NCBI GenBank assembly: GCA_001788925.1
Contig: MFXS01000041.1
Span: 1 to 51,314 of the forward strand
Direction: 5' to 3'
Length of the DNA: 51,314 nucleotides
From: Candidatus Peribacteria bacterium RIFCSPHIGHO2_01_FULL_55_13
GTDB taxonomy: Bacteria; Patescibacteriota; Gracilibacteria; Peribacterales; Peribacteraceae
In this document: one piece after another, positions 1-7,382 of the stretch
Layout: each line of letters begins with the position of its first letter
How positions within the stretch are numbered: position 1 is the first letter of the stretch
Translations under genes and position numbers: made by a program
Notes under the pieces: model-generated
Told to the model about the DNA's origin: nothing
The model's database searches: none
Seen by the model: only the letters and a program-made list of their open reading frames with translations

Positions 1-2619
1 AGAAGAGTTTCCTACAAACTATTCAAGACTCAAGCCAGATTAGGAACCGCAAGGAATTATCTGTCGTTTCTCAAATACCACACTCACGAGGAAGCTGTTC
101 AAATGACTAAGCACCTCGATGACCCAGATGTTGAGTCAGAAAAACTTTCCGAAATGAACTTAGAAAAAGTGATCGCCTTCTTCCGTACTCAGCAGGGAGG
201 AGAGATGAAATTAAAAATCTATCTTCAATTTGCATATCCGAATCTGAGCGAGAAGGAAATCGACCGTCTAGTCATTCGCAGCTTCAAGAATATGTACGGT
301 GGCAAATCGATCACCAAGGAAGAAGAGTATCTGAAATGGGGGAGAAAACTGGCTCCCATAGAAATAAATAGGACGTATGCTCGGGAAACACGTGAAAACA
401 TCGTAACAATTAGTGGGAAAGCCCCTGGCTCTGAATGCGTACACGTTTGCGGCACATGGAGCCGCCAAGTGCGTGTAGAAGCAGATGGGATTTTTACTGT
501 GACTATTCCGTTGAAAATCGGACAGAGAAATGAAATCCGTTTGATGGGAATCGACCGCAATCAGGAGTACCGAAGTCAACAAGAGTTGATCGCAATCCGC
601 CAGACGGGAAAGTCGGATGATGTAGAGGCCTTGGTCCGTTTGCTTGAAGAAATGAAATATGAACTTGCCGCGCAGATAGCAGTGGATCCAGGTCGAAGAG
701 AGTATTTAGCTGAATGTATCGAACGTGTAGTGTTTAAGAAATTCGGACAGTCATTTGCTTCTGGGAAGAAATACATGAAAGATTTATTGCGCTGTACCAA
801 AAAGGGAATCGTGCATGACGTGATCGGCCATGTACTTGCCAAATTTCTTTGGATGGAGAGCATGCAATTACCCAACGTTCAAAAAGGTTCTTTGATGTTT
901 TTCCAGAAATACTGCACCACGAGAATCCGTGAAGCGATACGACAGGGCAAGAATGGAATCAACTTATGCAATGACCCTGGACTTGGAAAAACACGCACTG
1001 TTTGGGCCGCGGTTGCCGACCAGTCGGCAGTCGTATTCACTCCCAACTCCGTTGTGAGTGCATGGAATACTGAAGCCAGCAAATGTCTTGTTGATCCTGA
1101 CTTATTGGTGCTAGACGATTCTAGCCATGCTGTGCGCAAGAATCGGCTACGCAGCAGGACACATCAACGAAGGGTGACGAATACAAAATTCCTACAGAAG
1201 ACTGAAGATCAAGAGAGGTTCGACTTAGTCAGCAATGAGCATGATATTGTGGTTTTTGATGAAGCTCATAGCCGCAAAAATGAGCACAGTGAGCAGAGTA
1301 AGGGCGCGAGGAAGGTAAAACACAAATTCACAATCAACGTTACTGCAACTCTCGCACGTAATCCTGTTGAACTTAGAAAGATGCTGCATACTCTAGATCC
1401 CACCCGTCCAGAATTCAAAAGCGATGCGGCATTCATAAAAGCATTTCCGGCTGATGCTCCGGAAGCACTCAAGAGTCTGAAGCTGCTTGTGGACCAATAT
1501 ACAATCCGTTTCCAGAAGCACGAAGTAATGGAAGAAATCGATCCCGATGAGCCGCTCTCAAAGCAGCTATACCGGCTACCGAAAAAGGAGCGGATCTCTC
1601 CGGATAACATTGGAAAATTCGAGATGTCTGAGAGGCAGGCCGACGCCATTTTTGAACTCTTCGTAGACTGGCCTGCTTGGTGTCAAAAATATGGAAAATA
1701 TATTCCCGATAATGAAGTAAATAAGGAGGACGGCCTTCGGACCACAAAAGGCCAGGGTTTTGCAAAAATGCATGCCTTCCGCCAGATTATCAATAATCCA
1801 ACCTTTGTTGGAGATCGAAAATCGGTTGATCAGAAAGCTTGGCAAATGGAATGGATGATAAAAAAATGCATCAAAGAAGGACGAAAACCAGTCATATTCT
1901 GCAAATACGAAGCTCAGGCGCTTAAATACGCAGAACTATTCAAGAAATATAATCCTTCATCGTATACAGGGCAGACGTCTAGAAAAGGTGTTGTGAAGGA
2001 TGTTAATAATAAGCCGAAAAAATATTCGGTGCGTGATGGCCAATATTATGAGGACCCGAACGGTACTCCAATGAGCATGCTCGATTATGAATCTGAGAAA
2101 TTCCAAAATGATCCTACGAGTCAGCTACTCATTGTCACATATGGTGCGGGTTCAGTGGGTACTACATTCACAGCCGGCAAGACAATGATCTATGATGATC
2201 TTCCTTCTGATTGCAAGGAAGATATCCAGGCTGAAGACCGCATCCATCGTATCGATCCCAAGCGGCAAACACATGCCACTGTTCAATATCATCAGATGCA
2301 GGCTAGATATCCAAAACGGTTTTTGGAGCGCATGAGAAAGACTTGGATCCGCCGCAACACTGATGTTGATGGCAGAAAAATTTCCGGTTGGGAGGAATAC
2401 TCGAGCAAAGGTAGGCCGCAAGATGATGTAGAAAATAATCCCTGGGTTACTGCGTTTGAAACCTTCTTTGAACAGGGAACCTACGACCAAGTACAGAGCG
2501 AGAATCTAGTGAATCAAAGAATTGGCTTTCACCTTATGAATGATGGTATTGGCGACGAATCGGAAGTAATGCGGGATCAGAAGAAGTTCTTTGGTACTGA
2601 GAATGGGCATGAAGTCTGA
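1..2619 (+). CDS. SNF2-type superfamily 2 helicase, 5' end outside window
   Basis: DEAD/SNF2-like ATPase. Numbering from the first visible ATG (103): Walker A GLGKT at 293-297, DEAH at 386-389, motif III TAT a few dozen residues later, and a C-terminal helicase lobe ending in QAEDRIHRID (709-718), the SNF2-style arginine-finger motif VI. Residues about 100-170 read as a beta-sandwich (Ig-like) module before the ATPase core. The frame is open from base 1 to 103 with protein-like sequence, so the gene probably begins upstream and 103 is only the first ATG seen. Base use is AT-richer than the rest of the window, suggesting transfer. Such helicases occur in phages and mobile islands; the role here (remodelling, defence or replication) cannot be fixed. 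Confidence 0.85.
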   Translation, partial: RRVSYKLFKTQARLGTARNYLSFLKYHTHEEAVQMTKHLDDPDVESEKLSEMNLEKVIAFFRTQQGGEMKLKIYLQFAYPNLSEKEIDRLVIRSFKNMYGGKSITKEEEYLKWGRKLAPIEINRTYARETRENIVTISGKAPGSECVHVCGTWSRQVRVEADGIFTVTIPLKIGQRNEIRLMGIDRNQEYRSQQELIAIRQTGKSDDVEALVRLLEEMKYELAAQIAVDPGRREYLAECIERVVFKKFGQSFASGKKYMKDLLRCTKKGIVHDVIGHVLAKFLWMESMQLPNVQKGSLMFFQKYCTTRIREAIRQGKNGINLCNDPGLGKTRTVWAAVADQSAVVFTPNSVVSAWNTEASKCLVDPDLLVLDDSSHAVRKNRLRSRTHQRRVTNTKFLQKTEDQERFDLVSNEHDIVVFDEAHSRKNEHSEQSKGARKVKHKFTINVTATLARNPVELRKMLHTLDPTRPEFKSDAAFIKAFPADAPEALKSLKLLVDQYTIRFQKHEVMEEIDPDEPLSKQLYRLPKKERISPDNIGKFEMSERQADAIFELFVDWPAWCQKYGKYIPDNEVNKEDGLRTTKGQGFAKMHAFRQIINNPTFVGDRKSVDQKAWQMEWMIKKCIKEGRKPVIFCKYEAQALKYAELFKKYNPSSYTGQTSRKGVVKDVNNKPKKYSVRDGQYYEDPNGTPMSMLDYESEKFQNDPTSQLLIVTYGAGSVGTTFTAGKTMIYDDLPSDCKEDIQAEDRIHRIDPKRQTHATVQYHQMQARYPKRFLERMRKTWIRRNTDVDGRKISGWEEYSSKGRPQDDVENNPWVTAFETFFEQGTYDQVQSENLVNQRIGFHLMNDGIGDESEVMRDQKKFFGTENGHEV

Positions 2620-2637
2620 GCTACTGAGGAAATTGCG

Positions 2638-2662
2638 AGGAGTCCGATTGTACTCCTTTTTA
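2638..2662 (+). terminator. Intrinsic terminator after helicase gene
   Basis: Stem AGGAGT (2638-2643) pairs with ACTCCT (2652-2657), followed directly by a T-rich run. It lies 19 nt after the helicase stop codon and separates that AT-rich gene from the LCP gene. Confidence 0.7.
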
Positions 2663-2742
2663 TATAGAGAAGAGTACTGTGAGTTCGGAAAATAATCATT
2701 CGGCGGAGGGATGTGGCTAGAACAAATATTCCTTAATCCTAA

Positions 2743-2766
2743 GCCGCACCCCTCCGTGGGTGCGGC
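2743..2766. repeat. Perfect 9-bp hairpin before LCP gene
   Basis: GCCGCACCC (2743-2751) and GGGTGCGGC (2758-2766) form a perfect stem with a 6-nt loop. No T-run follows on either strand, so it is not a standard terminator. It lies upstream of the LCP promoter and may be a REP-like unit. Confidence 0.5.
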
Positions 2767-2793
2767 GCCGTGCGACGATAAAAGACCATTCGC

Positions 2794-2822
2794 GTGACGC
2801 CCGTCCTCCTCTCCTCTACAAT
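2794..2822 (+). promoter_or_regulatory. Promoter for LCP gene, nearly leaderless
   Basis: A -35-like GTGACG (2794-2799), a 17-nt spacer and a -10 TACAAT (2817-2822) end 8 nt before the ATG at 2831. Transcription would start at or beside the start codon. No Shine-Dalgarno sequence precedes the ATG. Confidence 0.5.
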
Positions 2823-2830
2823 TCTCGCCG

Positions 2831-4351
2831 ATGTCCTTTACCGTACGACGACTCAAAGAGCCTCCCAAGCGGCGTTTCCCGTGGAAACGCTCTCTCCTCT
2901 GGGGCATCACCTTCGCCCGGCCACTGCTCGGATGGTATCAGTCGTGGAAACGCCGACAGGAGGAAGAGCACCAGACGATGCTTCTGAAGCGCATCCTCTT
3001 TGTCCTCATTGCCGTCTTCCTCGCACTCTTTTTGATCGCGGGAACCGCCAAGGCGCTCGTGGGGCTGAAATCCTTGGGCCTGAAGACGCTGGTAAGCGTG
3101 ACCGGAGGAGAGCTGATGCACGATACAAACGGTTACACCAACATCCTTCTTCTCGGCCAGGGCGACAGCGGCCATGACGGCAAGGATCTGACCGATACGC
3201 TGATGGTGGCGAGCATCGATCCGACCCATACCCAGAGCGTGGTGGTGGTATCACTCCCCCGTGATCTTTATTTCCTCGCGACCGACAAGATGGGCAAGGG
3301 CCGCATCAACAGCCTCTACCGCGATTACAAGGGATACCTGCGCGGCACCGGGATGGAAACGCCCGCGGCTTCCAAGGAAGCGATGCGCGAACTCTCTCTG
3401 GAGATCGGCCGGACACTGGGAATGGAGATCCATGGCGTCATCAAAGTAGACTTTGAAGGATTCGTGGACGCGGTGGACGTGATCGGCGGGATCGATGTCA
3501 CGGTTCCCGAAGACATCGTGGATACGGAGTACCCGGATGAAAACTACGGATACGAAACCTTCTCCTTGCGTTCGGGCCCGCAGCATTTGGATGGGGCGAC
3601 GGCACTCAAGTACGTCAGAAGCCGGCACAGCAGCAGCGACTTCAGCCGTTCCGCCCGCCAGCAGCAGATCATCATCGCGATGGCGGAGAAGTCCAAGACC
3701 GAAAAACTCCACCGCGACGTGGGCGCCATCACGGAACTCCTCTCGGTGATGCGCGAGCACGTGGAGACTACCTTTGGTATCCGCGAATTGATCGCCCTTG
3801 GAGGAGTGGCCGATAAGATCGACCGCACACGGGTGGTGACGATGCAACTCTCAGACAGAAACGGCCTCTATAACTCGCTGCCGCAGCCCGGAGGCTTCCT
3901 CTATGCCCCGCCCAGAGAACTCTTCGGTGGCGCTTCGGTGCTGCTCCCCGTCTCGATCCCCGAGTACCCCGTCACCTGGAAGCAGGTACAGGCACTTTCC
4001 AAGATCCTCTTCGCGAAGCGTTCGATTTATCTGGGCAATCCCCAGATCAGCATTCTGAATGCCGGAGCAAAGCCGGGCTCCGCGCGGGCACTGAGTAATG
4101 AACTGGTCCGCTACGGATTCGAAGTCGACTACGTCAACAACGCCGAGACACTTCCGGATCAGGAGAAATCATGGATTTTTGAGCGATCAGCCGAAGCACA
4201 AACCCCCGAAGCAGCCTTCTTTGTAGATCTGCTGAAGCTGCCGGCGCAAGCAAGTACGGAACTGACCTCGGAGGAACTGCGGACAGTGACGATCGTGCTG
4301 GGAAAAGATTATACGTATCAGCCGATGCAGGATCTCCTGCCTGCGCAGTAG
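2831..4351 (+). CDS. LCP family (LytR-CpsA-Psr) envelope protein with LytR_C tail
   Basis: Membrane-anchored LCP protein; this family transfers polyprenyl-phosphate-linked glycopolymers onto the cell wall or surface proteins. 506 residues: basic N-terminus, a membrane segment at about residues 55-77, then the LCP domain with NILLLGQGD, DTLMVASIDP, SLPRDLYF, an IGGIDVTVP core, and LDGATALKYVRSRHS carrying the conserved Arg residues that bind the pyrophosphate. Residues about 400-440 (ISILNAG, ARALSNELVRYGF) match the LytR C-terminal domain. The start at 2831 is chosen because a -10 box ends 8 nt upstream. It stands alone and implies a Gram-positive-like surface with attached glycopolymer. Confidence 0.88.
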   Translation: MSFTVRRLKEPPKRRFPWKRSLLWGITFARPLLGWYQSWKRRQEEEHQTMLLKRILFVLIAVFLALFLIAGTAKALVGLKSLGLKTLVSVTGGELMHDTNGYTNILLLGQGDSGHDGKDLTDTLMVASIDPTHTQSVVVVSLPRDLYFLATDKMGKGRINSLYRDYKGYLRGTGMETPAASKEAMRELSLEIGRTLGMEIHGVIKVDFEGFVDAVDVIGGIDVTVPEDIVDTEYPDENYGYETFSLRSGPQHLDGATALKYVRSRHSSSDFSRSARQQQIIIAMAEKSKTEKLHRDVGAITELLSVMREHVETTFGIRELIALGGVADKIDRTRVVTMQLSDRNGLYNSLPQPGGFLYAPPRELFGGASVLLPVSIPEYPVTWKQVQALSKILFAKRSIYLGNPQISILNAGAKPGSARALSNELVRYGFEVDYVNNAETLPDQEKSWIFERSAEAQTPEAAFFVDLLKLPAQASTELTSEELRTVTIVLGKDYTYQPMQDLLPAQ

Positions 4352-4437
4352 ACGATTTATGATTGACGATTGATGATTTACGATTTTCTGCTTTCGGCTG
4401 TAAATCGTAAATGTGTAAATCGTAAATCGCCAATCGT
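4351..4437. repeat. Inverted pair of degenerate 7-bp tandem repeats
   Basis: Left arm: GACGATT, TATGATT, GACGATT, GATGATT, TACGATT (4351-4385). Right arm: TAAATCG, TAAATGTG, TAAATCG, TAAATCG, CCAATCG (4401-4436), the approximate reverse complement. The 15-nt centre makes a long AT-rich hairpin possible. It fills the gap between the LCP gene and the next membrane protein gene; no gene is seen in it. Confidence 0.8.
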
Positions 4438-4476
4438 CTTGTCCCGATTTCCTGTATCCTGATCCCAATCTTCCCT

Positions 4477-5388
4477 ATGACACCTCGAGAGATCATCGCC
4501 AAAGCCTGGGCCATTACCAAGAAGGAACGGGGCATCCGCGCATGGGGATACGTGGGCTCGTTTTTCGAGACGATGCTCCATCTGAAGGTTCTCCTGTATC
4601 AGATCTACTTCTTCTGGAGCTTCATCATCGTCGGTAATACGGTCGGTCTCTTTGAGATTGAAGAGATGCTCTATGCATATCTCCCCGTGGAAGTCTTCGC
4701 CACCATCATCATCATCTTCCTGGTGATGTTCGTCATCGAAATCTTCCTGCCGAGCCTGTGCCTGGGCGCCATCATCGGCTTAAGCGCCAAGTCCTACCGT
4801 AAGGAAGAGGTGAAGGGTGGTCTGGTGCTGGGGCTCTACAACTTTTTCCCGCTGTTTGTGCTCAAAGAGGCCCTGGTATTAAGCAGCGTTTCGATGGCCG
4901 TTACCTTTAGTTCCCTGATCCTGCGCTACGGCGAGAACCGGGGCCTGATTATCTTCCTGCTGTGTGCTCTGTGGTTCCTGTGGCTCTTTTCCATGATGCT
5001 GAAATTCCTCCTGAGCTTCGCCGAGGAAAGCGTCGTCATCCGCAAGGTCTCCACGTTCAACGCCATGGGGAAAAGCTTCAAGATGGTGATCAGCCATCTC
5101 AGCAAAATCGTGTTCCTGATCATCCTTCTCTTCGTGATTTCGCTGCGTATTCTTATCAATGCCCTCATGGCGCTGCTTCTTCCCGCACTCATCGTCGGAT
5201 TCGCCTTCCTCTTCTCGCTCTTTCTTTCTGCAACTCTCACGGTGCTCCTCACCGGCATCATCGCGGTGATTTTGATCGGACTCGCCAGTTACCTCTTTGC
5301 CTACCTCGAAGTTTTCAAACAGACCGCGTGGACGATTACGTTCCTCGAACTCAATGCACTGAAGGATTTGGATGTCATCGAGGAATAA
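4477..5388 (+). CDS. Multi-pass membrane protein of unknown function
   Basis: 303 residues, mostly hydrophobic, with about six to seven predicted membrane segments and short polar loops. The N-terminus is polar (MTPREIIAKAWAITKKERG) and a charged loop SAKSYRKEEVKGG lies between segments. It loosely resembles the polytopic domain seen in CPR and Gram-positive proteins of unknown role (the glycerophosphodiesterase membrane-domain style), but I do not recognise a function. It lies between the LCP gene and lexA on the same strand; the lexA promoter starts 6 nt after its stop. Confidence 0.75.
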   Translation: MTPREIIAKAWAITKKERGIRAWGYVGSFFETMLHLKVLLYQIYFFWSFIIVGNTVGLFEIEEMLYAYLPVEVFATIIIIFLVMFVIEIFLPSLCLGAIIGLSAKSYRKEEVKGGLVLGLYNFFPLFVLKEALVLSSVSMAVTFSSLILRYGENRGLIIFLLCALWFLWLFSMMLKFLLSFAEESVVIRKVSTFNAMGKSFKMVISHLSKIVFLIILLFVISLRILINALMALLLPALIVGFAFLFSLFLSATLTVLLTGIIAVILIGLASYLFAYLEVFKQTAWTITFLELNALKDLDVIEE

Positions 5389-5394
5389 AAGCCC

Positions 5395-5442
5395 TTGACG
5401 GTGTACGGACGGACACCCTATGATGGTGTACGTATGATCACC
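5395..5442 (+). promoter_or_regulatory. lexA promoter with two LexA-type operators
   Basis: Promoter: TTGACG (5395-5400), 18-nt spacer, TATGAT (5419-5424), start codon 9 nt later. Operator 1, GGTGTACGGACGGACACC (5400-5417), has perfect 5-bp inverted arms and fills the spacer. Operator 2, GGTGTACGTATGATCACC (5425-5442), covers the start codon and matches most of operator 1. Binding at either would block RNA polymerase, the expected layout of an autorepressed lexA. Confidence 0.8.
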
Positions 5443-6042
5443 CTCACCCCCCACCAACGCACGGTTTTGAGTTTCGTGCGTGAATTCCAGACGAAACGGG
5501 GCTACAGCCCTTCACTGACCGATCTCGCGGTGGCCTTCGGCGTCCGCAGCAAGAACGCCGTTGCCAAAGTAGTACGGGCGCTCACCAAGATGGGATTTCT
5601 GGAGAAAGATCCCCGCGGGCGCATCAAGTTCACGGAGATGACGGAGCGTGATGAACGTCCGGCCGCTCTCGCTCTTCCCCTCTTCGGGCCCATTGCCGCA
5701 GGATTCGCGGCGCCGGTAGAAGAGCAGGCGGAAGAGATGGTTACGCTCGACCAGTACATGATCCGCGACCGCACGAAGACGTTCCTGCTTCGAGTGAAGG
5801 GTGACAGCATGATCGACGCCGGCATCTTCGAAGGTGACCTCGTGATCGTGGAGCGGGGTAAAGAACCACGGGCGGGAGACATCGTCGTGGGAATCCTCGA
5901 CGGGGAGTTCACCTTGAAACGGCTGCGGAAAGATAAGGGGAAGTATTATCTGCAGGCGGAGAACCCGGCGTATCCCGATATGTATGCGCTGGAAGAGCTG
6001 CAGGTGGCGGGAGTCGTAAAGGGCATCATGCGAAAGTATTAG
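5434..6042 (+). CDS. lexA: LexA SOS repressor (self-cleaving)
   Basis: Transcriptional repressor of the SOS response; RecA filaments on single-stranded DNA trigger its autocleavage. 202 residues: winged-helix LexA DNA-binding domain (1-65), cleavage site A89-G90 in GPIAAGFAAP, and an S24-type protease domain with Ser125 (GDSMIDAG) and Lys162 (FTLKRL) as the catalytic pair. I chose the ATG at 5434; an upstream in-frame TTG at 5395 is the -35 hexamer itself. The promoter carries two operators, so it should repress itself, and dinB follows on the same strand, as expected for an SOS operon. Confidence 0.95.
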   Translation: MITLTPHQRTVLSFVREFQTKRGYSPSLTDLAVAFGVRSKNAVAKVVRALTKMGFLEKDPRGRIKFTEMTERDERPAALALPLFGPIAAGFAAPVEEQAEEMVTLDQYMIRDRTKTFLLRVKGDSMIDAGIFEGDLVIVERGKEPRAGDIVVGILDGEFTLKRLRKDKGKYYLQAENPAYPDMYALEELQVAGVVKGIMRKY

Positions 6043-6044
6043 AA

Positions 6045-6132
6045 GCAAATTAGCAATTAGGAACTAGCAATTAGAAATTAATATTCCAGATTAAGGATCA
6101 TTGCTAATTCCTAATTTCTAATTGCTAATTCA
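6045..6132. repeat. Inverted 7-bp tandem repeat array (TAATTnn type)
   Basis: Left arm GCAATTA, GGAACTA, GCAATTA, GAAATTA after GCAAATTA; right arm TAATTCC, TAATTTC, TAATTGC, TAATTCA. The arms are near reverse complements around an AT-rich centre. It occupies the whole lexA-dinB gap, so dinB has no obvious separate promoter. Confidence 0.8.
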
Positions 6133-6137
6133 TTTCC

Positions 6138-7382
6138 ATGATCGCCCACATCGACGTCGACGCCTTCTTCGCTTCCGTCCTCGTGCGCAGCGATCCTTCC
6201 CTCCAGGGAAAACCCCTCCTCGCCTTAGGGATGGGCGGGGGCTGCGTTATTGCCGCAAGTTACGAGGCCAAGGCAAAAGGAGTGAAGACAGGGATGCGGC
6301 TTCTCGACGCACGCAAGATCTGCCCCGGCGCCGTCGAACGCATCTCCGACTTCGCCGAAGCCTGCCGGGCATCCGCGCACATCGAAGAGATCTTAGGGCG
6401 CGAGTGTCCGGACATGGAAAAGATGTCCGTGGACGAATGGTTTTTGGATCTTCGCACTCTTGTGGGGGGAATCCCGAAGAATCCTGCTGTGTGGGCACAA
6501 GATATTCGGATGATGATCCAGCGACATCTCGCTTTGAGTGTCTCGGTGGGCATCGGTCCGACGAAGACCATCGCAAAAATGGCCAGCGAATACCGAAAAC
6601 CTGCAGGGATTACTATTGTCACTTCTCCAGAAACTCCTTTACGTAATTCTCAATTTTCAATTTTCAATTTTCAATTCCTCCGTGATCGTCCCGCTGCTGC
6701 CGTGCCGGGTTTGGGCCCGCGAAGAATGATTCATGCCGAAAAACACGGTTGGAAAACCGCGTGGGATTTTGCCAACGCTCCAAAGGATACGGTCGTACAC
6801 CTCTTCGGGCGTCCGGGGGGTGAGCTGCAACAGGAACTTCTGGGGACGGTGATGTACCCACTGCAGGTGAACGAACGTCCACCCAAGTCCATTTCGCGCT
6901 GCAGGAGCTTCCGGAGAACTGGCAACGAAATGGCCGTCTACGGACAATTACAGGAACATATGACGGTGACCGTGATGCGTATGCGCAAGGAAGGACTCAG
7001 TGCGCGCAACATGAGCGTGTGGGTGCGCGACCAGGAGTATGACCACGCCGGAGCCGAGTGCCGCCTCCCCCGCCCCATGGATACGGAAGAGGAATTGCTG
7101 CCCTACGCGCGCCGCGCCTTCCGCCAAGTATGGAAAAAAGGAGGGATGGCCACGCAGGTAGGACTGGCTCTCTACAATCTCTCACCAGCCGGAGGAAACC
7201 AGTACTCGCTCTTTGAAGATCCTGCTGCATCCCATCGCCGAGGAAATATTCAGGAAGCCCTGGACGAAATCCACAACCGATTCGGACGCGATGCCGTGGT
7301 CCGGGGACCGGTGGTGGCACTGGGGCGAGAGCGAAAGAAGAGGACGACGATGGTGGGGGATGTGTTTAGCCAATCATCTTGA
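6138..7382 (+). CDS. dinB: Y-family DNA polymerase (DinB / Pol IV-like)
   Basis: Error-prone translesion polymerase. 414 residues: HIDVDAFFASV at 4-14 gives the first catalytic Asp, MSVDEWFLDL supplies the Asp-Glu pair, and VGIGPTKTIAKMASEYRKP is the palm/fingers signature; a helix-hairpin-helix thumb (VPGLGPRRM) and little-finger domain follow. Trp in SVDEW replaces the small residue usual there. Residues about 169-180 are encoded by an in-frame 7-bp tandem repeat between palm and thumb. It lies after lexA, fitting SOS control by read-through. Its last 17 bases overlap the 3' end of valS on the other strand. Confidence 0.9.
   Translation: MIAHIDVDAFFASVLVRSDPSLQGKPLLALGMGGGCVIAASYEAKAKGVKTGMRLLDARKICPGAVERISDFAEACRASAHIEEILGRECPDMEKMSVDEWFLDLRTLVGGIPKNPAVWAQDIRMMIQRHLALSVSVGIGPTKTIAKMASEYRKPAGITIVTSPETPLRNSQFSIFNFQFLRDRPAAAVPGLGPRRMIHAEKHGWKTAWDFANAPKDTVVHLFGRPGGELQQELLGTVMYPLQVNERPPKSISRCRSFRRTGNEMAVYGQLQEHMTVTVMRMRKEGLSARNMSVWVRDQEYDHAGAECRLPRPMDTEEELLPYARRAFRQVWKKGGMATQVGLALYNLSPAGGNQYSLFEDPAASHRRGNIQEALDEIHNRFGRDAVVRGPVVALGRERKKRTTMVGDVFSQSS
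6644..6678. repeat. In-frame 7-bp repeat inside dinB
   Basis: TAATTCT, then CAATTTT three times, then CAATTCC: five 7-mers, 35 nt. They encode about 12 residues (NSQFSIFNFQFL) at the palm-thumb junction, where homologues have an unrelated short linker. The reading frame is kept. Confidence 0.8.

Noticed and set aside
2743-2766. Second terminator after the helicase gene
   Set aside because: Strong hairpin but no T-run on either strand.
3251-3847. 198-residue minus frame inside the LCP gene
   Set aside because: Fully antisense to a well-conserved LCP domain; His/Arg-rich composition typical of a shadow frame.
5395-5433. TTG start for lexA at 5395
   Set aside because: The TTG is the -35 hexamer of a good promoter and the added residues are absent from LexA proteins.
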